Origin: SB15 sp964557285
GTDB taxonomy: Bacteria; Chloroflexota; Anaerolineae; Aggregatilineales; J027
Assembly: GCA_964557285.1 (NCBI GenBank)
Contig: CAZKZS010000009.1
Span: forward strand, 1-36,116
Direction of reading: 5' to 3'
DNA length: 36,116 nucleotides
Shown: positions 1-7,722 of the stretch, piece after piece
Layout: the number at the start of each line of letters is the position of its first letter
Numbering within the stretch: the stretch's first letter is position 1
Made by a program: the position numbers and the translations under genes
The notes under the pieces: model-generated
Seen by the model: only the letters and a program-made list of their open reading frames with translations
The model's database searches: none
What the model was told of the DNA's origin: nothing

Positions 1-2
1 TG

Positions 3-419
3 ATGCTCTATGACCCCCGCACCGAGGACGAAATTGAAGCCGATAGGATGAGAGAAGCCCAACGACTGACCACACCCCTGTTTCCAGTAGATGAGGAAAC
101 TACACCTATCCCCGAACCAGTATCAGCCGCCATCTCACCTGAACCAGTCCCCGTCGTACAACCACAGACAATTCACGAAAGACGACGACCAATGCCACCT
201 GCCCCGCCGGGACAATTCGCGGTGCAGCATCGGTTTGCGCCTGATTCAGATGTTCCCAAACGAGAAAAGGTGGTGTGGCGACCAACTTCCAAACCAGCAA
301 CCAGACCAATAGGATTGGCAGAAGTAGGCGACCCTGACCCCAAAAACGAAGGCTATTGCCATGTCGCAGAGGCAACAGAAGCGTTTGAAGATAGCATGAA
401 CGACCAATCTTCTGTTTAA
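3..419 (+). CDS. Hypothetical Pro-rich protein (possibly 5'-partial)
   Basis: A 138-residue frame opens at the window edge. The first bases read TGATG, which fits a stop/start overlap with an upstream gene, but the frame could also continue from outside. The protein is acidic at the N terminus (residues 1-35), Pro-rich and probably disordered in the middle (about 37-75), and has a more ordered C-terminal stretch ending in an acidic patch. I do not recognise a family. The location in the mobile-element segment suggests an accessory gene. Codon use looks normal and the antisense frames look like shadows. Confidence 0.5.
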   Translation: MLYDPRTEDEIEADRMREAQRLTTPLFPVDEETTPIPEPVSAAISPEPVPVVQPQTIHERRRPMPPAPPGQFAVQHRFAPDSDVPKREKVVWRPTSKPATRPIGLAEVGDPDPKNEGYCHVAEATEAFEDSMNDQSSV

Positions 420-456
420 CCTGCTTTTAGCGACTATTGAAGCACGGTCATCCCAC

Positions 457-537
457 ATGACAGAGACAGAACTTACCCCTGCCCACTTCACCGGGCAGGC
501 AACCGACGAGACCCACACGGCGAGAAAGGACTTATGA
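457..537 (+). CDS. Possible 26-aa ORF coupled to the next gene
   Basis: ATG 457 opens a 26-residue frame (begins MTETELTPAHFTG) that ends at TGA 535-537, overlapping the ATG at 534 by the classical ATGA arrangement. That downstream ATG has a purine-rich AGAAAGGA stretch in front of it. The sequence could be a short leader peptide or the remnant of a longer accessory gene. The evidence is only the coupling geometry and composition, so it may equally be chance. Confidence 0.25.
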   Translation: MTETELTPAHFTGQATDETHTARKDL

Positions 538-661
538 GCTGGCATGAAAAACCGAACCCACACCCTTTGATACTCAACCCATTGAAGGCCTGTTTTTTCT
601 GGACGGAGACATACTCGCCAGCCAGATTGGGGGTGACTGGACAGCCGGACAGAAGTACCCG

Positions 662-1294
662 ATGGTGGAATTTCCATCTGGCAAACAATGTCAAATATGG
701 GAAACCAGTAAACCAGAGGCAGGCGGAATTGTGCATGTGTTTGGTGAGATGGATTTACCCTACTTTCAAAACCGAGACGAAGCCTTTGAGCAAGCCAACG
801 ACATTGCCGAACAATGTGGCTACATCGCCCGTCAAGTCAACGACGATATTTTAGAAGTGTGGGGACATGATACAGGAGAGCATTTTTATCTTCACTACGA
901 CAACGAGCAAAAACGGATGAGAGATGTCACCCGACCCCCGAAGGAGAAACGGGCTGAACCCCGCCCCAAAATTCCCTTACTCACCGATGAACTCAAAGAG
1001 AAACTACCAAAGCTGTACGAGAATGAGCGAAAAGGCTTAGAAGCGCTGGCACAGGTGAAATTCTTTACGCCGGATAGCAACTGGACATGGTATGCCAGCG
1101 AGTATGATGGGCAGGATATATTTTTTGGATTGGTGGCGGGGTTGGAAATAGAGTTGGGGTATTTCTCTCTCTCCGAACTTGAACAAATTCGGGGAGCGCT
1201 TGGATTACCAGTCGAGCGTGACCGTCACTTTGAACCCAAGACACTTAAGGAGTTGAGAGAGCAGCATGAAGCAGAACAAAACGGGAAAGCATGA
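662..1294 (+). CDS. DUF2958 domain protein, 5' end probably frameshifted
   Basis: Residues about 103-205 match the DUF2958 pattern as I know it: PLLTDELKEKLP, then KFFTPDSNWTWYA, then FFGLV, ELGYFSLSEL, GLPVERD and FEP. The function of the family is unknown; it is frequent on plasmids and integrative elements. The 210-aa frame given here starts at the first ATG, but the same frame upstream, from 548 on, still reads like protein (PIEGLFFLDGDILASQIGG) with no ATG, GTG or TTG start. A well-placed ATG with AGAAAGGA lies at 534 in the neighbouring frame, with a run of five A (547-551) between them. A one-base indel in that run would fuse MSWHEK to this frame, giving a protein about 40 residues longer. 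Alternatives are a sequencing error, a decayed gene or slippage. Confidence 0.75.
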   Translation: MVEFPSGKQCQIWETSKPEAGGIVHVFGEMDLPYFQNRDEAFEQANDIAEQCGYIARQVNDDILEVWGHDTGEHFYLHYDNEQKRMRDVTRPPKEKRAEPRPKIPLLTDELKEKLPKLYENERKGLEALAQVKFFTPDSNWTWYASEYDGQDIFFGLVAGLEIELGYFSLSELEQIRGALGLPVERDRHFEPKTLKELREQHEAEQNGKA

Positions 1295-1353
1295 TGGATA
1301 TGCAGGATTAAGCCTCCTGAAATGACGTACTATCACAATGGGAAAAAGCCCGT

Positions 1354-1578
1354 GTGATGATAGTCTGGCGTGCAATGAGGTCTACAATGGGAGAGTCAAC
1401 GCCTGAACAGTTTGTGTGGTTGCGTCGTTTACGGCGGTGCAGTAAACGACTACGGATAGGGTTACTTTCAATTGCAGTGTTAGTTGCAGCAATTTCACTC
1501 TATCTCTCACCCTCATTCCCGCCGCTGATTGCGGTACTGACCCTGCTAGCCGGATTGCTGGCTACGATTTTTGAATAG
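1354..1578 (+). CDS. Small two-helix membrane protein
   Basis: The frame encodes up to 74 residues: a basic amphipathic segment (about 23-34, rich in Arg) followed by two hydrophobic helices (about 35-53 and 56-73) separated by a short Ser/Pro turn. The start is uncertain; ATG codons at 1354, 1375 and 1387 are in frame and none has a strong ribosome site. No family is recognised. It sits alone between the DUF2958 gene and the structured leader of the recombinase genes, so it may be an element-borne membrane accessory protein. Confidence 0.45.
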   Translation: MMIVWRAMRSTMGESTPEQFVWLRRLRRCSKRLRIGLLSIAVLVAAISLYLSPSFPPLIAVLTLLAGLLATIFE

Positions 1579-1617
1579 CCATGAAAGAATCGGCTTATCA
1601 AGCAAAAATATAAATTT

Positions 1618-1632
1618 GTGATAGAATATCAC
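1618..1632. promoter_or_regulatory. Perfect inverted repeat, operator-like
   Basis: GTGATA-GAA-TATCAC is a perfect 6-3-6 inverted repeat in an AT-rich stretch between the small membrane gene and the structured leader of the recombinase operon. The size and position fit a dimeric repressor site controlling the integration genes. No repressor gene is visible in the window. This is inferred only from symmetry and position. Confidence 0.35.
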
Positions 1633-1644
1633 TAAATCAAAAAC

Positions 1645-1679
1645 GCCCCCGCATGGTGCTGGAAACACCAAACGAGGGC
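1645..1679 (+). promoter_or_regulatory. Structured leader hairpin upstream of recombinase genes
   Basis: GCCCCCG (1645-1651) can pair with CGAGGGC (1673-1679) with one mismatch, enclosing an inner stem TGGTG/CACCA around a CTGGAAA loop. It lies about 65 bases before a strong intrinsic terminator and about 140 bases before the next gene. The arrangement suggests a leader RNA or attenuator for the integration genes. I cannot assign it to a known riboswitch class. Confidence 0.35.
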
Positions 1680-1745
1680 TAACCAGACTCGCTGATTAGG
1701 CAGCAAGTTGGCTAGACGGTATTATACCTACCTTTAGGCATTTCT

Positions 1746-1784
1746 AGCCGCTAATTGCTTACACCAGCAGTTAGCGGCTTTTTT
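1746..1784 (+). terminator. Strong intrinsic terminator / attenuator
   Basis: AGCCGCTAATTGCT (1746-1759) pairs with AGCAGTTAGCGGCT (1766-1779) over 14 positions, with a single G-U, closing a six-base loop. The stem runs straight into TTTTTT. This is a strong plus-strand Rho-independent terminator. It lies only about 30 bases before the start codon of the next gene, so it either ends upstream transcription or serves as an attenuator for the recombinase operon. Confidence 0.8.
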
Positions 1785-1816
1785 AGTTTGTTGGGCATCT
1801 GCCCGGAAAGGAGTTT

Positions 1817-2047
1817 ATGAATGAAGGTTCTCAGAAGCGAAACATTATCTATGTTCCGCCTGAAACAGAGGCAATAGAACAATATGCCAGAACGGTATGC
1901 AAAACTTTCGCTGAAAAACGCGATGCAGTGTATGGTTTACCTGAAACGATTGAAGGCTTCACCACCTTCATGAAACTGGTGGTCAGAGTCAAACTCAAAC
2001 ATCTGAATAGAGATGCAACCAGAGAAAATAAGTTGTTAGTGAGGTAG
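1817..2047 (+). CDS. Small hypothetical protein upstream of recombinase
   Basis: A 76-residue basic protein. The start is well supported by GGAAAGGAG four bases upstream of the ATG. The protein looks mostly helical, with a central segment containing GFTTFMKLVVRVKLKHLNRD. Its stop is four bases before the recombinase ATG, so the two are almost certainly co-transcribed and perhaps translationally coupled. The position suggests a recombination directionality factor or regulator, but I recognise no family and this role is only inferred from the neighbour. Confidence 0.6.
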   Translation: MNEGSQKRNIIYVPPETEAIEQYARTVCKTFAEKRDAVYGLPETIEGFTTFMKLVVRVKLKHLNRDATRENKLLVR

Positions 2048-2051
2048 CAAA

Positions 2052-3800
2052 ATGGCACACAAAAAGTCAAAACCGCCGCAAGCCAGAGTAGCCCTGTGCT
2101 ATGTCCGTCAGTCGTATACCCGTGATGAAAACGACCTGAATAGTCCTGAAAGACAACGAGCAAACATCCAACTGGTCTGTGACAAGTATGGTTGGATACC
2201 TGAATGGTACGACGATGCAGAAGGCCATCGTTCAGGACGGGACATCAAAAATCGCCCCGGATGGTTAGCCCTTAGTAAACGGTTTGGCGACCCTGATGTA
2301 GTGGCACTGGTAGCCAATGATTTATCCCGCTTACACCGCAAGGGTTGGCGGGTAGGCGATATGCTTGACCACCTTGAGCGACATGGAATTGCCCTTGTGC
2401 TGGCAGCACCCGGACGGGAAGTAGATACCTCTACCCCGCAGGGTAAAATGTTCATTCAATTTACTGCCATGCTGGATGAATACTACGCCGAGGATATTTC
2501 CCAACGGTCAAAGGACAGTATCGCCTATCGCAAAAGTTTGGGCAAAGCGATAGGTCAGCCCCCTTACGGCACACTCAAAAAAGACGGGTATTTAATTCCA
2601 AGTCATGAAGGGGCATGGTTGTTGCCCGACGGACGCTTTGTGGCAGGAAAACCCGATAAACCCCCACAGGAAGGTGCAGTTTGGCGCAGTTACTATGAAG
2701 GAGCAAAGCGGATACTAGAACTCTACGCCGAAGGCAATATGGGGTTAGAACGGATTGCCTACCAGATGAATACCGAGAGCTACCCCTTCCGCGCCCGTCA
2801 CAATCGCCCACGTCATATCACACAGGATGATATTCGGCGGGTTGTCTCCAATTGGGATACGTATGGCGGACTTGTCACCAGCCAGCGCAGTATAGACCGC
2901 AAAGCCTATGAAGCCATGAACCCCGATGAAATTGTCTTTAACGAAGACAAGGCCGTTTTTCCGATTGAATTACTGCGACAGGTTGCCCGTGTTCGTCAGG
3001 CACGTACTGTTCGGCCTCTGGATCATGGACGCAAACGGGAAACACACTTCTATCCCCTCAGCCAGATTACTTATTGCGCTCATTGTGAAGCCCTTGCCGA
3101 GAAGCATCAAAATCCCAAATACCGAACCACGCTTACTGGCACACATCTGAACAACAAACCGAGATACCGTCATAAGACAGGTATCAAGTGTGGTTGTCAA
3201 AATCGGTCTGTCCCCTGTGATGTGATTGAAAAGGATTTTGAACGGCTTATCCAATTGCTGACTGTTAAGCCTGAGATGTTAGATTGGATGACTGAGATGG
3301 CAATTCAGGCCAGTAAAGCCTTTTCATCAGGCGAAATTGACCTTGATAAAGAAAAAGAGGAGGCGATTGCACTCTGTCAGCGACGAATTAATGCTGCTAT
3401 CGGTCTGTATAGCGATGGATTGATTGACCGTGAGGAATATTTGCGCCGCAAGGAAAAGAATGAACGCGAAATTGCGTACTGGCAGGCACGCACCACAGAA
3501 AGCGAAAAAGCTGCCCTTGAATTGAGTATGTGTCTGGATGCAATTGACACCCTGCAACGGCTATGGAAGATTTCGGATGATGAAGACCGTCAGGGTATGG
3601 TACGTAACCTGTTTACTGAAGTCATCTATGACCTTGATGCCCAACGGATTACGGACTTCCGTTTGAAAGCGTGGGCAGATAGGTTTCTGGTATTACGGGC
3701 TGCGCTGTATGAAAGTGGGGACACTAATGAAGATGTATCAGGTCAAGGCCTAAAGCGTGATATGCTCCTAATGGGACTCGAACCCATGTTTTCGCCTTGA
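2052..3800 (+). CDS. Large serine recombinase / integrase
   Basis: Site-specific recombinase that would cut and rejoin att sites through a 5'-phosphoserine intermediate. The N-terminal resolvase domain (about 11-165) carries YVRQS with the probable nucleophile Ser21, then SPERQ, NDLSRLHR and an F-x-A-M-L-D-E-Y-Y-A segment. A recombinase domain follows (about 175-330). A zinc-ribbon-like region has C342-x2-C345 and a later cluster of Cys near 377-388. A coiled coil follows (about 425-500). The length of 582 aa is typical for large serine integrases. The last 12 codons, ending LLMGLEPMFSP, lie antisense to the 3' half of tRNA-Glu, so the true C terminus may have been set by integration. It is probably what mobilises the left-hand element. 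Confidence 0.93.
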   Translation: MAHKKSKPPQARVALCYVRQSYTRDENDLNSPERQRANIQLVCDKYGWIPEWYDDAEGHRSGRDIKNRPGWLALSKRFGDPDVVALVANDLSRLHRKGWRVGDMLDHLERHGIALVLAAPGREVDTSTPQGKMFIQFTAMLDEYYAEDISQRSKDSIAYRKSLGKAIGQPPYGTLKKDGYLIPSHEGAWLLPDGRFVAGKPDKPPQEGAVWRSYYEGAKRILELYAEGNMGLERIAYQMNTESYPFRARHNRPRHITQDDIRRVVSNWDTYGGLVTSQRSIDRKAYEAMNPDEIVFNEDKAVFPIELLRQVARVRQARTVRPLDHGRKRETHFYPLSQITYCAHCEALAEKHQNPKYRTTLTGTHLNNKPRYRHKTGIKCGCQNRSVPCDVIEKDFERLIQLLTVKPEMLDWMTEMAIQASKAFSSGEIDLDKEKEEAIALCQRRINAAIGLYSDGLIDREEYLRRKEKNEREIAYWQARTTESEKAALELSMCLDAIDTLQRLWKISDDEDRQGMVRNLFTEVIYDLDAQRITDFRLKAWADRFLVLRAALYESGDTNEDVSGQGLKRDMLLMGLEPMFSP

Positions 3801-3835
3801 AAGGGCGACGTCCTCGACCGCTAGACGATAGGAGC
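3763..3835 (-). tRNA. tRNA-Glu (anticodon TTC)
   Basis: Read on the minus strand this folds as a 73-base tRNA. It has acceptor GCTCCTA/TAGGAGC, a D arm GTC...GAC, an anticodon stem TCGCC/GGCGA closing loop CTTTCAA, T arm ATGGG-TTCGAGT-CCCAT and discriminator A. The anticodon TTC gives Glu. CCA is not encoded. A good promoter lies just upstream at 3852-3880. The 3' half overlaps the end of the serine recombinase frame, which makes this tRNA the likely attachment site of the element to its left. The gene appears intact and therefore functional. Confidence 0.95.
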
Positions 3836-3851
3836 GGAATGAACGGGCTGC

Positions 3852-3880
3852 ATTGTATAGGGAGTTGAGCAAAGGGTCAA
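3852..3880 (-). promoter_or_regulatory. Sigma70-type promoter of tRNA-Glu
   Basis: On the minus strand TTGACC (3880-3875), a 17-base spacer and TACAAT (3857-3852) form a near-consensus promoter ending about 16 bases before the first base of tRNA-Glu. It lies on the chromosomal side of the presumed integration site, so the element does not disturb tRNA expression. Confidence 0.75.
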
Positions 3881-3928
3881 GACTGAAATTGCAAAATCGC
3901 TTAATTCCGATGAGGACTTGGATAAACA

Positions 3929-3965
3929 GTTTCCACCGGAAGTCATCCCCAGTGGAAACATTTTT
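3929..3965 (+). terminator. Hairpin between tRNA-Glu and sat, weak terminator
   Basis: GTTTCCAC (3929-3936) and GTGGAAAC (3952-3959) are perfect inverted repeats with a 15-base loop, followed on the plus strand by ATTTTT. On the minus strand it would fold just after the sat/cysC stop but lacks a good U-run. It may limit read-through between the recombinase side and the convergent sulfate gene. Confidence 0.4.
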
Positions 3966-3979
3966 CAGCAGATCAAAAA

Positions 3980-5704
3980 TCACAGAGAACGGACGAACCC
4001 GCGTTCAATGAGGACATTTAAAATCTTGCGGGCATTCTCTTCTGGGGAAAAGTTCACGGTGTCCAGCGTAATTTCCGGGTTTTCCGGCGCTTCATAGGGA
4101 TCATCAATGCCAGTGAAATCTTTAATTTCTCCGCGCCGCGCTTTGGCATACATGCCTTTGGTATCCCGTGCTTCACAGATCTCCAGAGGGGTATCGACAA
4201 ACACTTCAATGAACTGGTCATCCCCCACACGATTTCTTACATCGCTGCGGGTGGCACGATAGGGGCTGACAGCCGCGCAAATTGTAATGCCGCCGTGCCG
4301 CACGATCTCAGACGCCACATACCCAATACGCCGAATATTCGTATCACGGTCTTCTTTGCTAAACCCAAGCCCTTTGGATAAGTGGGTACGCACCACATCC
4401 CCATCCAGAAGCGTAATCTGCCGTCCATGTTCCAGCAGCAGCGTTGTCAGCACTTCGGCGGTAGTTGACTTCCCCGACCCACTTAAGCCTGTAAACCAGA
4501 TGCAGACGCCCTGTTTGTAGCGCGGAGGATAAACTTCTGAAAGGATGGTAGCCACTTCAGGACGGGTAAACCATTCTGGAAGCTGCCTGCCATTCCCCAG
4601 ATATTCTTCGCGTACCTGTGTCCCAGAAATAGAGGCAACGGTTTTGCCGTTTACCTTATCTTCTTCCTCATAACGATTCTCATCGGGCAAGTAGACCAGC
4701 ATTTTAAAGGGAATCATTTTGACGCCAAGCTCATGTTCGTACTGCTGGACTATTTCCTGAGCATCATAAGGACCATAAAACGGCTTACCTTTGGAGTCGT
4801 TGCCGGGGCCGGCATGGTCACGCCCTACGATAAAATGATTTGCTCCATAATTGCGGCGGATAATCGCGTGCCAGACGGCCTCGCGCGGGCCGCCCATACG
4901 CATGGCAAGCGGCAGCAGAGACAGCAAAATCCGATTTTTGTCATAGTGATTGGCGGCCAGTGCCTTATACGTTCTCACGCGGGTAAAGTGGTCAACATCC
5001 CCCGGCTTGGTCATGCCAACCGACGGATGCAGCAGCAGTACCCCATTGATACTATCAGCCGCACGTTTGGTCAGTTCTTCATGCACCCGATGCAAAGGAT
5101 TACGGGTCTGAAAGGCAACCACATTTTCAAAACCATAGGATTCCAACCGTTCGCGTACCTGAGCAGGCGTCAAACGTAAATCCTGAAAATCATAATGTTT
5201 GGGCAGTTGCAGCACACGCAGCCTACCCGCAATATTGACCTTGCCCCATCGGTGCATTTCCGCAACGGCAGGATGACGCGAGTCCAGCGTCCCAAAGACC
5301 TTTTGTGCCAGTTCCGGTAAATTCCACGGGTAGATTTCTTCAATATCCAGAATGGCGAGGGGGTTATTTTTAGCATCGCGCAGGACAACCGATTTTCCAA
5401 CGGAAATATCAGGTGTGGGGTCAACGGGCAGGGTGACAGGCATAGGGAACAGCGTTCCATCGGCCAACCGCATCGTGTCCAGCACACTCTGATAATCCGC
5501 CTGATTCATAAATCCGGTGAGAGGTGAAAATCCCCCCACGGCTAACAGTTCCAGATCACAAACCGCACGGGCGGAAATTTGAATCGAGGGTAGGGTACTG
5601 GCGAAGGTTCTGGCATCGGGCAGTTCATCTGCCGGAATCATCAGGTTCACCAGTTTGCCCCCATAGGGCGCGATGAGTTTCGTTTTTACAAGCGTATCGA
5701 TCAT
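3980..5704 (-). CDS. sat/cysC: Bifunctional sulfate adenylyltransferase / APS kinase
   Basis: The enzyme makes adenosine 5'-phosphosulfate from ATP and sulfate, and then PAPS, in the cytoplasm. The ATP sulfurylase half carries the active-site motif QTRNPLHRVHE (about residues 199-209) and GRDHAGPG (from about 294), then ISGTQVRE. The C-terminal APS kinase domain begins near 395 with P-loop GLSGSGKST (about 406-414), followed by LLDGDVVR and GFSKEDRD. Both halves look catalytically complete. I chose the ATG at 5704 (MIDTLVK), because GAGAGGA lies five bases upstream; a longer frame begins at 5725. The 574-aa length fits known Sat-CysC fusions. It stands alone, divergent from the regulator gene, and probably serves assimilation or sulfation. 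Confidence 0.95.
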   Translation of the reverse strand: MIDTLVKTKLIAPYGGKLVNLMIPADELPDARTFASTLPSIQISARAVCDLELLAVGGFSPLTGFMNQADYQSVLDTMRLADGTLFPMPVTLPVDPTPDISVGKSVVLRDAKNNPLAILDIEEIYPWNLPELAQKVFGTLDSRHPAVAEMHRWGKVNIAGRLRVLQLPKHYDFQDLRLTPAQVRERLESYGFENVVAFQTRNPLHRVHEELTKRAADSINGVLLLHPSVGMTKPGDVDHFTRVRTYKALAANHYDKNRILLSLLPLAMRMGGPREAVWHAIIRRNYGANHFIVGRDHAGPGNDSKGKPFYGPYDAQEIVQQYEHELGVKMIPFKMLVYLPDENRYEEEDKVNGKTVASISGTQVREEYLGNGRQLPEWFTRPEVATILSEVYPPRYKQGVCIWFTGLSGSGKSTTAEVLTTLLLEHGRQITLLDGDVVRTHLSKGLGFSKEDRDTNIRRIGYVASEIVRHGGITICAAVSPYRATRSDVRNRVGDDQFIEVFVDTPLEICEARDTKGMYAKARRGEIKDFTGIDDPYEAPENPEITLDTVNFSPEENARKILNVLIERGFVRSL

Positions 5705-5812
5705 GAGAATCCTCTCAGAGAGCATTTCAACCTGCCTATTATGCCATAGCTTTGCAATAGAACGATTGGCATCTTCGACAGGTTAGGTTTTTTTCATGAG
5801 TGGAACATTCGA

Positions 5813-5818
5813 TATAAT
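5813..5818 (+). promoter_or_regulatory. Candidate -10 box for the sensor-regulator gene
   Basis: A perfect TATAAT lies 29 bases before the ATG of the sensor-regulator gene, in the divergent intergenic region with sat/cysC. The matching -35 region (TTTTTC at 17 bases) is poor, so the promoter may need an activator. The assignment rests on the -10 hexamer only. Confidence 0.4.
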
Positions 5819-5847
5819 CTTATCAGTAAGCTAGTTGCTGGATAAAC

Positions 5848-7596
5848 ATGAAAAAAATTCTGGTCATTGAAGATGCCAACGACATCCGGGAGGAAATCCT
5901 TGAAACCCTCCAATTAGAAAATTTTGAGGTGGCAGGAGCGCCAGATGGTCTGATTGGATTGCAAATGGCGCGGGAATTTGCACCCGACCTGATTGTGTGT
6001 GACATCATTATGCCTGGCTTGAACGGGTATGAGGTGCTTCAGGAACTTCGTCAGGACTCCTCCACCGCCACCATTCCCTTTATTTTTTTAACAGCGCTCA
6101 CTGCGCGGGATGCCATGCGAAAAGGCATGGAGTTAGGCGCAGATGATTTTATCTCCAAACCTTTCACAGTCCGGGAACTTTTAAATGCAATCCGGGCGAG
6201 ATTCGACAAACAAATCACCCTTGAAAACCAGCATTTACGCACCCATGCCCAACATCTTGTCAAATCTCAGGAAGCAGAACGCCAGCGTATTGCCTACGAA
6301 CTGCATGAGGAAATTGGGCAGGTCTTGACCAGCTTAAAATTTGTGTTGGGCATGAGCAAACGACTGCCTGTGGAGGAGATAAAACCCAAATTGGGCGAAG
6401 CGCAGGCGCTGGTTCACGAACTGATTCATCGAGTCGCTGAGCTTTCTAATGAACTGCGCCCTACCATGTTAGATGATTTGGGTTTGCTGCCGACTCTGCT
6501 GCATCATTTTGAACGGTACACCGACCAGACCAGTGTTCGGGTTAATTTTGAACATCGAGGGCTGGATACTCGATTTACCCCTGAAATTGAAACCGCCGTG
6601 TATCGGATTATTCAGGAAGCCCTACTGAATGTGGCCCGCCATACGACAATTACTGATGTGAATGTACAAATCTGGCAGGATTCAGAGGTCCTGAATATTC
6701 GTGTGGAAGATACAGGCGAAGGATTTGAAGTCGGCAGGGCTTTGAATACCAGTGTCGGCAATGGGCTGGTAGGAATGCAGGAACGGGTCATTTCCCTGAA
6801 TGGCAAACTTACTATTTTGTCCGCGCCCCAGCAGGGAACACAGATTTTAGCACAAATTCCCATCCACAGCGCTTCGGAGGCTGAGTTGCCGCCTTTTTTT
6901 CCTCTGGAACATGCGCTGCCGCTTAAAAACGCTGCGCCTTCCTCACAAACCTCTATTCGCATAGTGTTGGCTGATCGGCAGGAACTACTTCGGCAGGGAC
7001 TCAAAAGCATTTTGCAGGCAGTACACCAATTTTCTGTTGTTGGTGAAACTGCATCGTTTGATGGGATAGCATCCCTCTTAAAACAGCATCAGCCTGAGAT
7101 TCTCATTTTTGAACGTGGCATTGGGTTAGATATTATTCAATACAAAGAAAATTTGTCCCCCGAAACCCGCGTGCTGGTACTTTCCCGCCATGCAAATGAA
7201 GCCTACGTGGTTGAATCCTTTCAAAAAGGGGCAGATGGTTATCTACTGAAAGAAAGTAGTGGAGATGAACTGGTACAGGCCGTTCAGGAAATCCTTTCTG
7301 GCAAGCGGTATTTAAGCAAAACCCTGTCGGAACGTGTGATAGACTTTTATGCCAAAACGCGACAGGCCGAAAATGAAACCCTTAACGCCTACCAAACCCT
7401 GACTGAACGGGAGCGAGAAATATTCAAACTGGTGGCTGAGGGTCACAAAAACACCGAAATTGCCGAACTGCTGACCATTAGTTCTCGCACTGTAGAAACG
7501 CACCGCGCCAATTTTATGCGAAAGCTAAACTTACACAATCCATCCGAACTCATTCGGTACGCTATAGAACAGGGCATCATTTCCCCAAGACGATAA
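5848..7596 (+). CDS. Fused sensor kinase-response regulator (REC-HisKA_3-HATPase-REC*-LuxR)
   Basis: One 582-aa chain holds a whole two-component pathway. Residues 1-120 form a receiver with phosphoacceptor D52 and a KPF Lys. A linker leads to a HisKA_3 dimerisation helix with ERQRIAYELHEEIGQ (H153). The ATPase domain (about 240-345) shows an N-box-like RIIQEALLNVARH, DTGEGF and GLVGMQERV. A second receiver-like domain (about 370-490) starts IRIVLAD, but Glu422 stands where the phosphoacceptor Asp should be, while Lys468 remains. A NarL/LuxR helix-turn-helix (about 518-582, LTEREREIFKLVAEG) ends the protein. No membrane segment is seen, so it is cytoplasmic. It lies 126 bases upstream of the archaellin gene on the same strand and may control the motor locus; that is inference from position. 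Confidence 0.9.
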   Translation: MKKILVIEDANDIREEILETLQLENFEVAGAPDGLIGLQMAREFAPDLIVCDIIMPGLNGYEVLQELRQDSSTATIPFIFLTALTARDAMRKGMELGADDFISKPFTVRELLNAIRARFDKQITLENQHLRTHAQHLVKSQEAERQRIAYELHEEIGQVLTSLKFVLGMSKRLPVEEIKPKLGEAQALVHELIHRVAELSNELRPTMLDDLGLLPTLLHHFERYTDQTSVRVNFEHRGLDTRFTPEIETAVYRIIQEALLNVARHTTITDVNVQIWQDSEVLNIRVEDTGEGFEVGRALNTSVGNGLVGMQERVISLNGKLTILSAPQQGTQILAQIPIHSASEAELPPFFPLEHALPLKNAAPSSQTSIRIVLADRQELLRQGLKSILQAVHQFSVVGETASFDGIASLLKQHQPEILIFERGIGLDIIQYKENLSPETRVLVLSRHANEAYVVESFQKGADGYLLKESSGDELVQAVQEILSGKRYLSKTLSERVIDFYAKTRQAENETLNAYQTLTEREREIFKLVAEGHKNTEIAELLTISSRTVETHRANFMRKLNLHNPSELIRYAIEQGIISPRR

Positions 7597-7722
7597 CCCT
7601 ATCAGTACAAATACGTAGAGGGTTTTACTGATTCTAAAATACCGTGTTCCCCGAATATACAGCCTCCCCTGATATTGGCATACTACAGCTATAACATCTG
7701 CCATTAAAAGGACAATGATCAA

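Larger units (their letters stand above)
1..3800. mobile_element. End of an integrative element abutting tRNA-Glu
   Basis: This stretch has the make-up of an integrative element end: short accessory genes of unknown function, a DUF2958 protein (a family common on mobile DNA), a structured leader with terminator, a small protein and a large serine recombinase whose frame ends inside tRNA-Glu. To the right of the tRNA the genes are ordinary chromosomal ones. The element probably extends left beyond the window, so the other junction is not visible. The right boundary is inferred to lie in or near 3763-3835; the exact core sequence cannot be read without the partner repeat. Confidence 0.6.

Noticed and set aside
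534..854. 106-aa frame starting at a good ribosome site
   Set aside because: After about six residues it reads like an out-of-frame translation of the DUF2958 gene; kept only as evidence for a 5' frameshift.
1645..1784. CRISPR or riboswitch of a known class
   Set aside because: There is no regular repeat-spacer pattern and I cannot match the hairpins to a known aptamer consensus.
7080..7140. Second receiver of the sensor-regulator as a normal phosphoacceptor domain
   Set aside because: The residue at the expected Asp position is Glu422; a later Asp in the same loop is too far along to replace it.
7597..7722. Sigma28 or sigma54 promoter for arlB
   Set aside because: TTGGCA and TATAAC occur but with wrong spacing, and no GCCGATAA or -24/-12 match is present; the arlB promoter cannot be placed.
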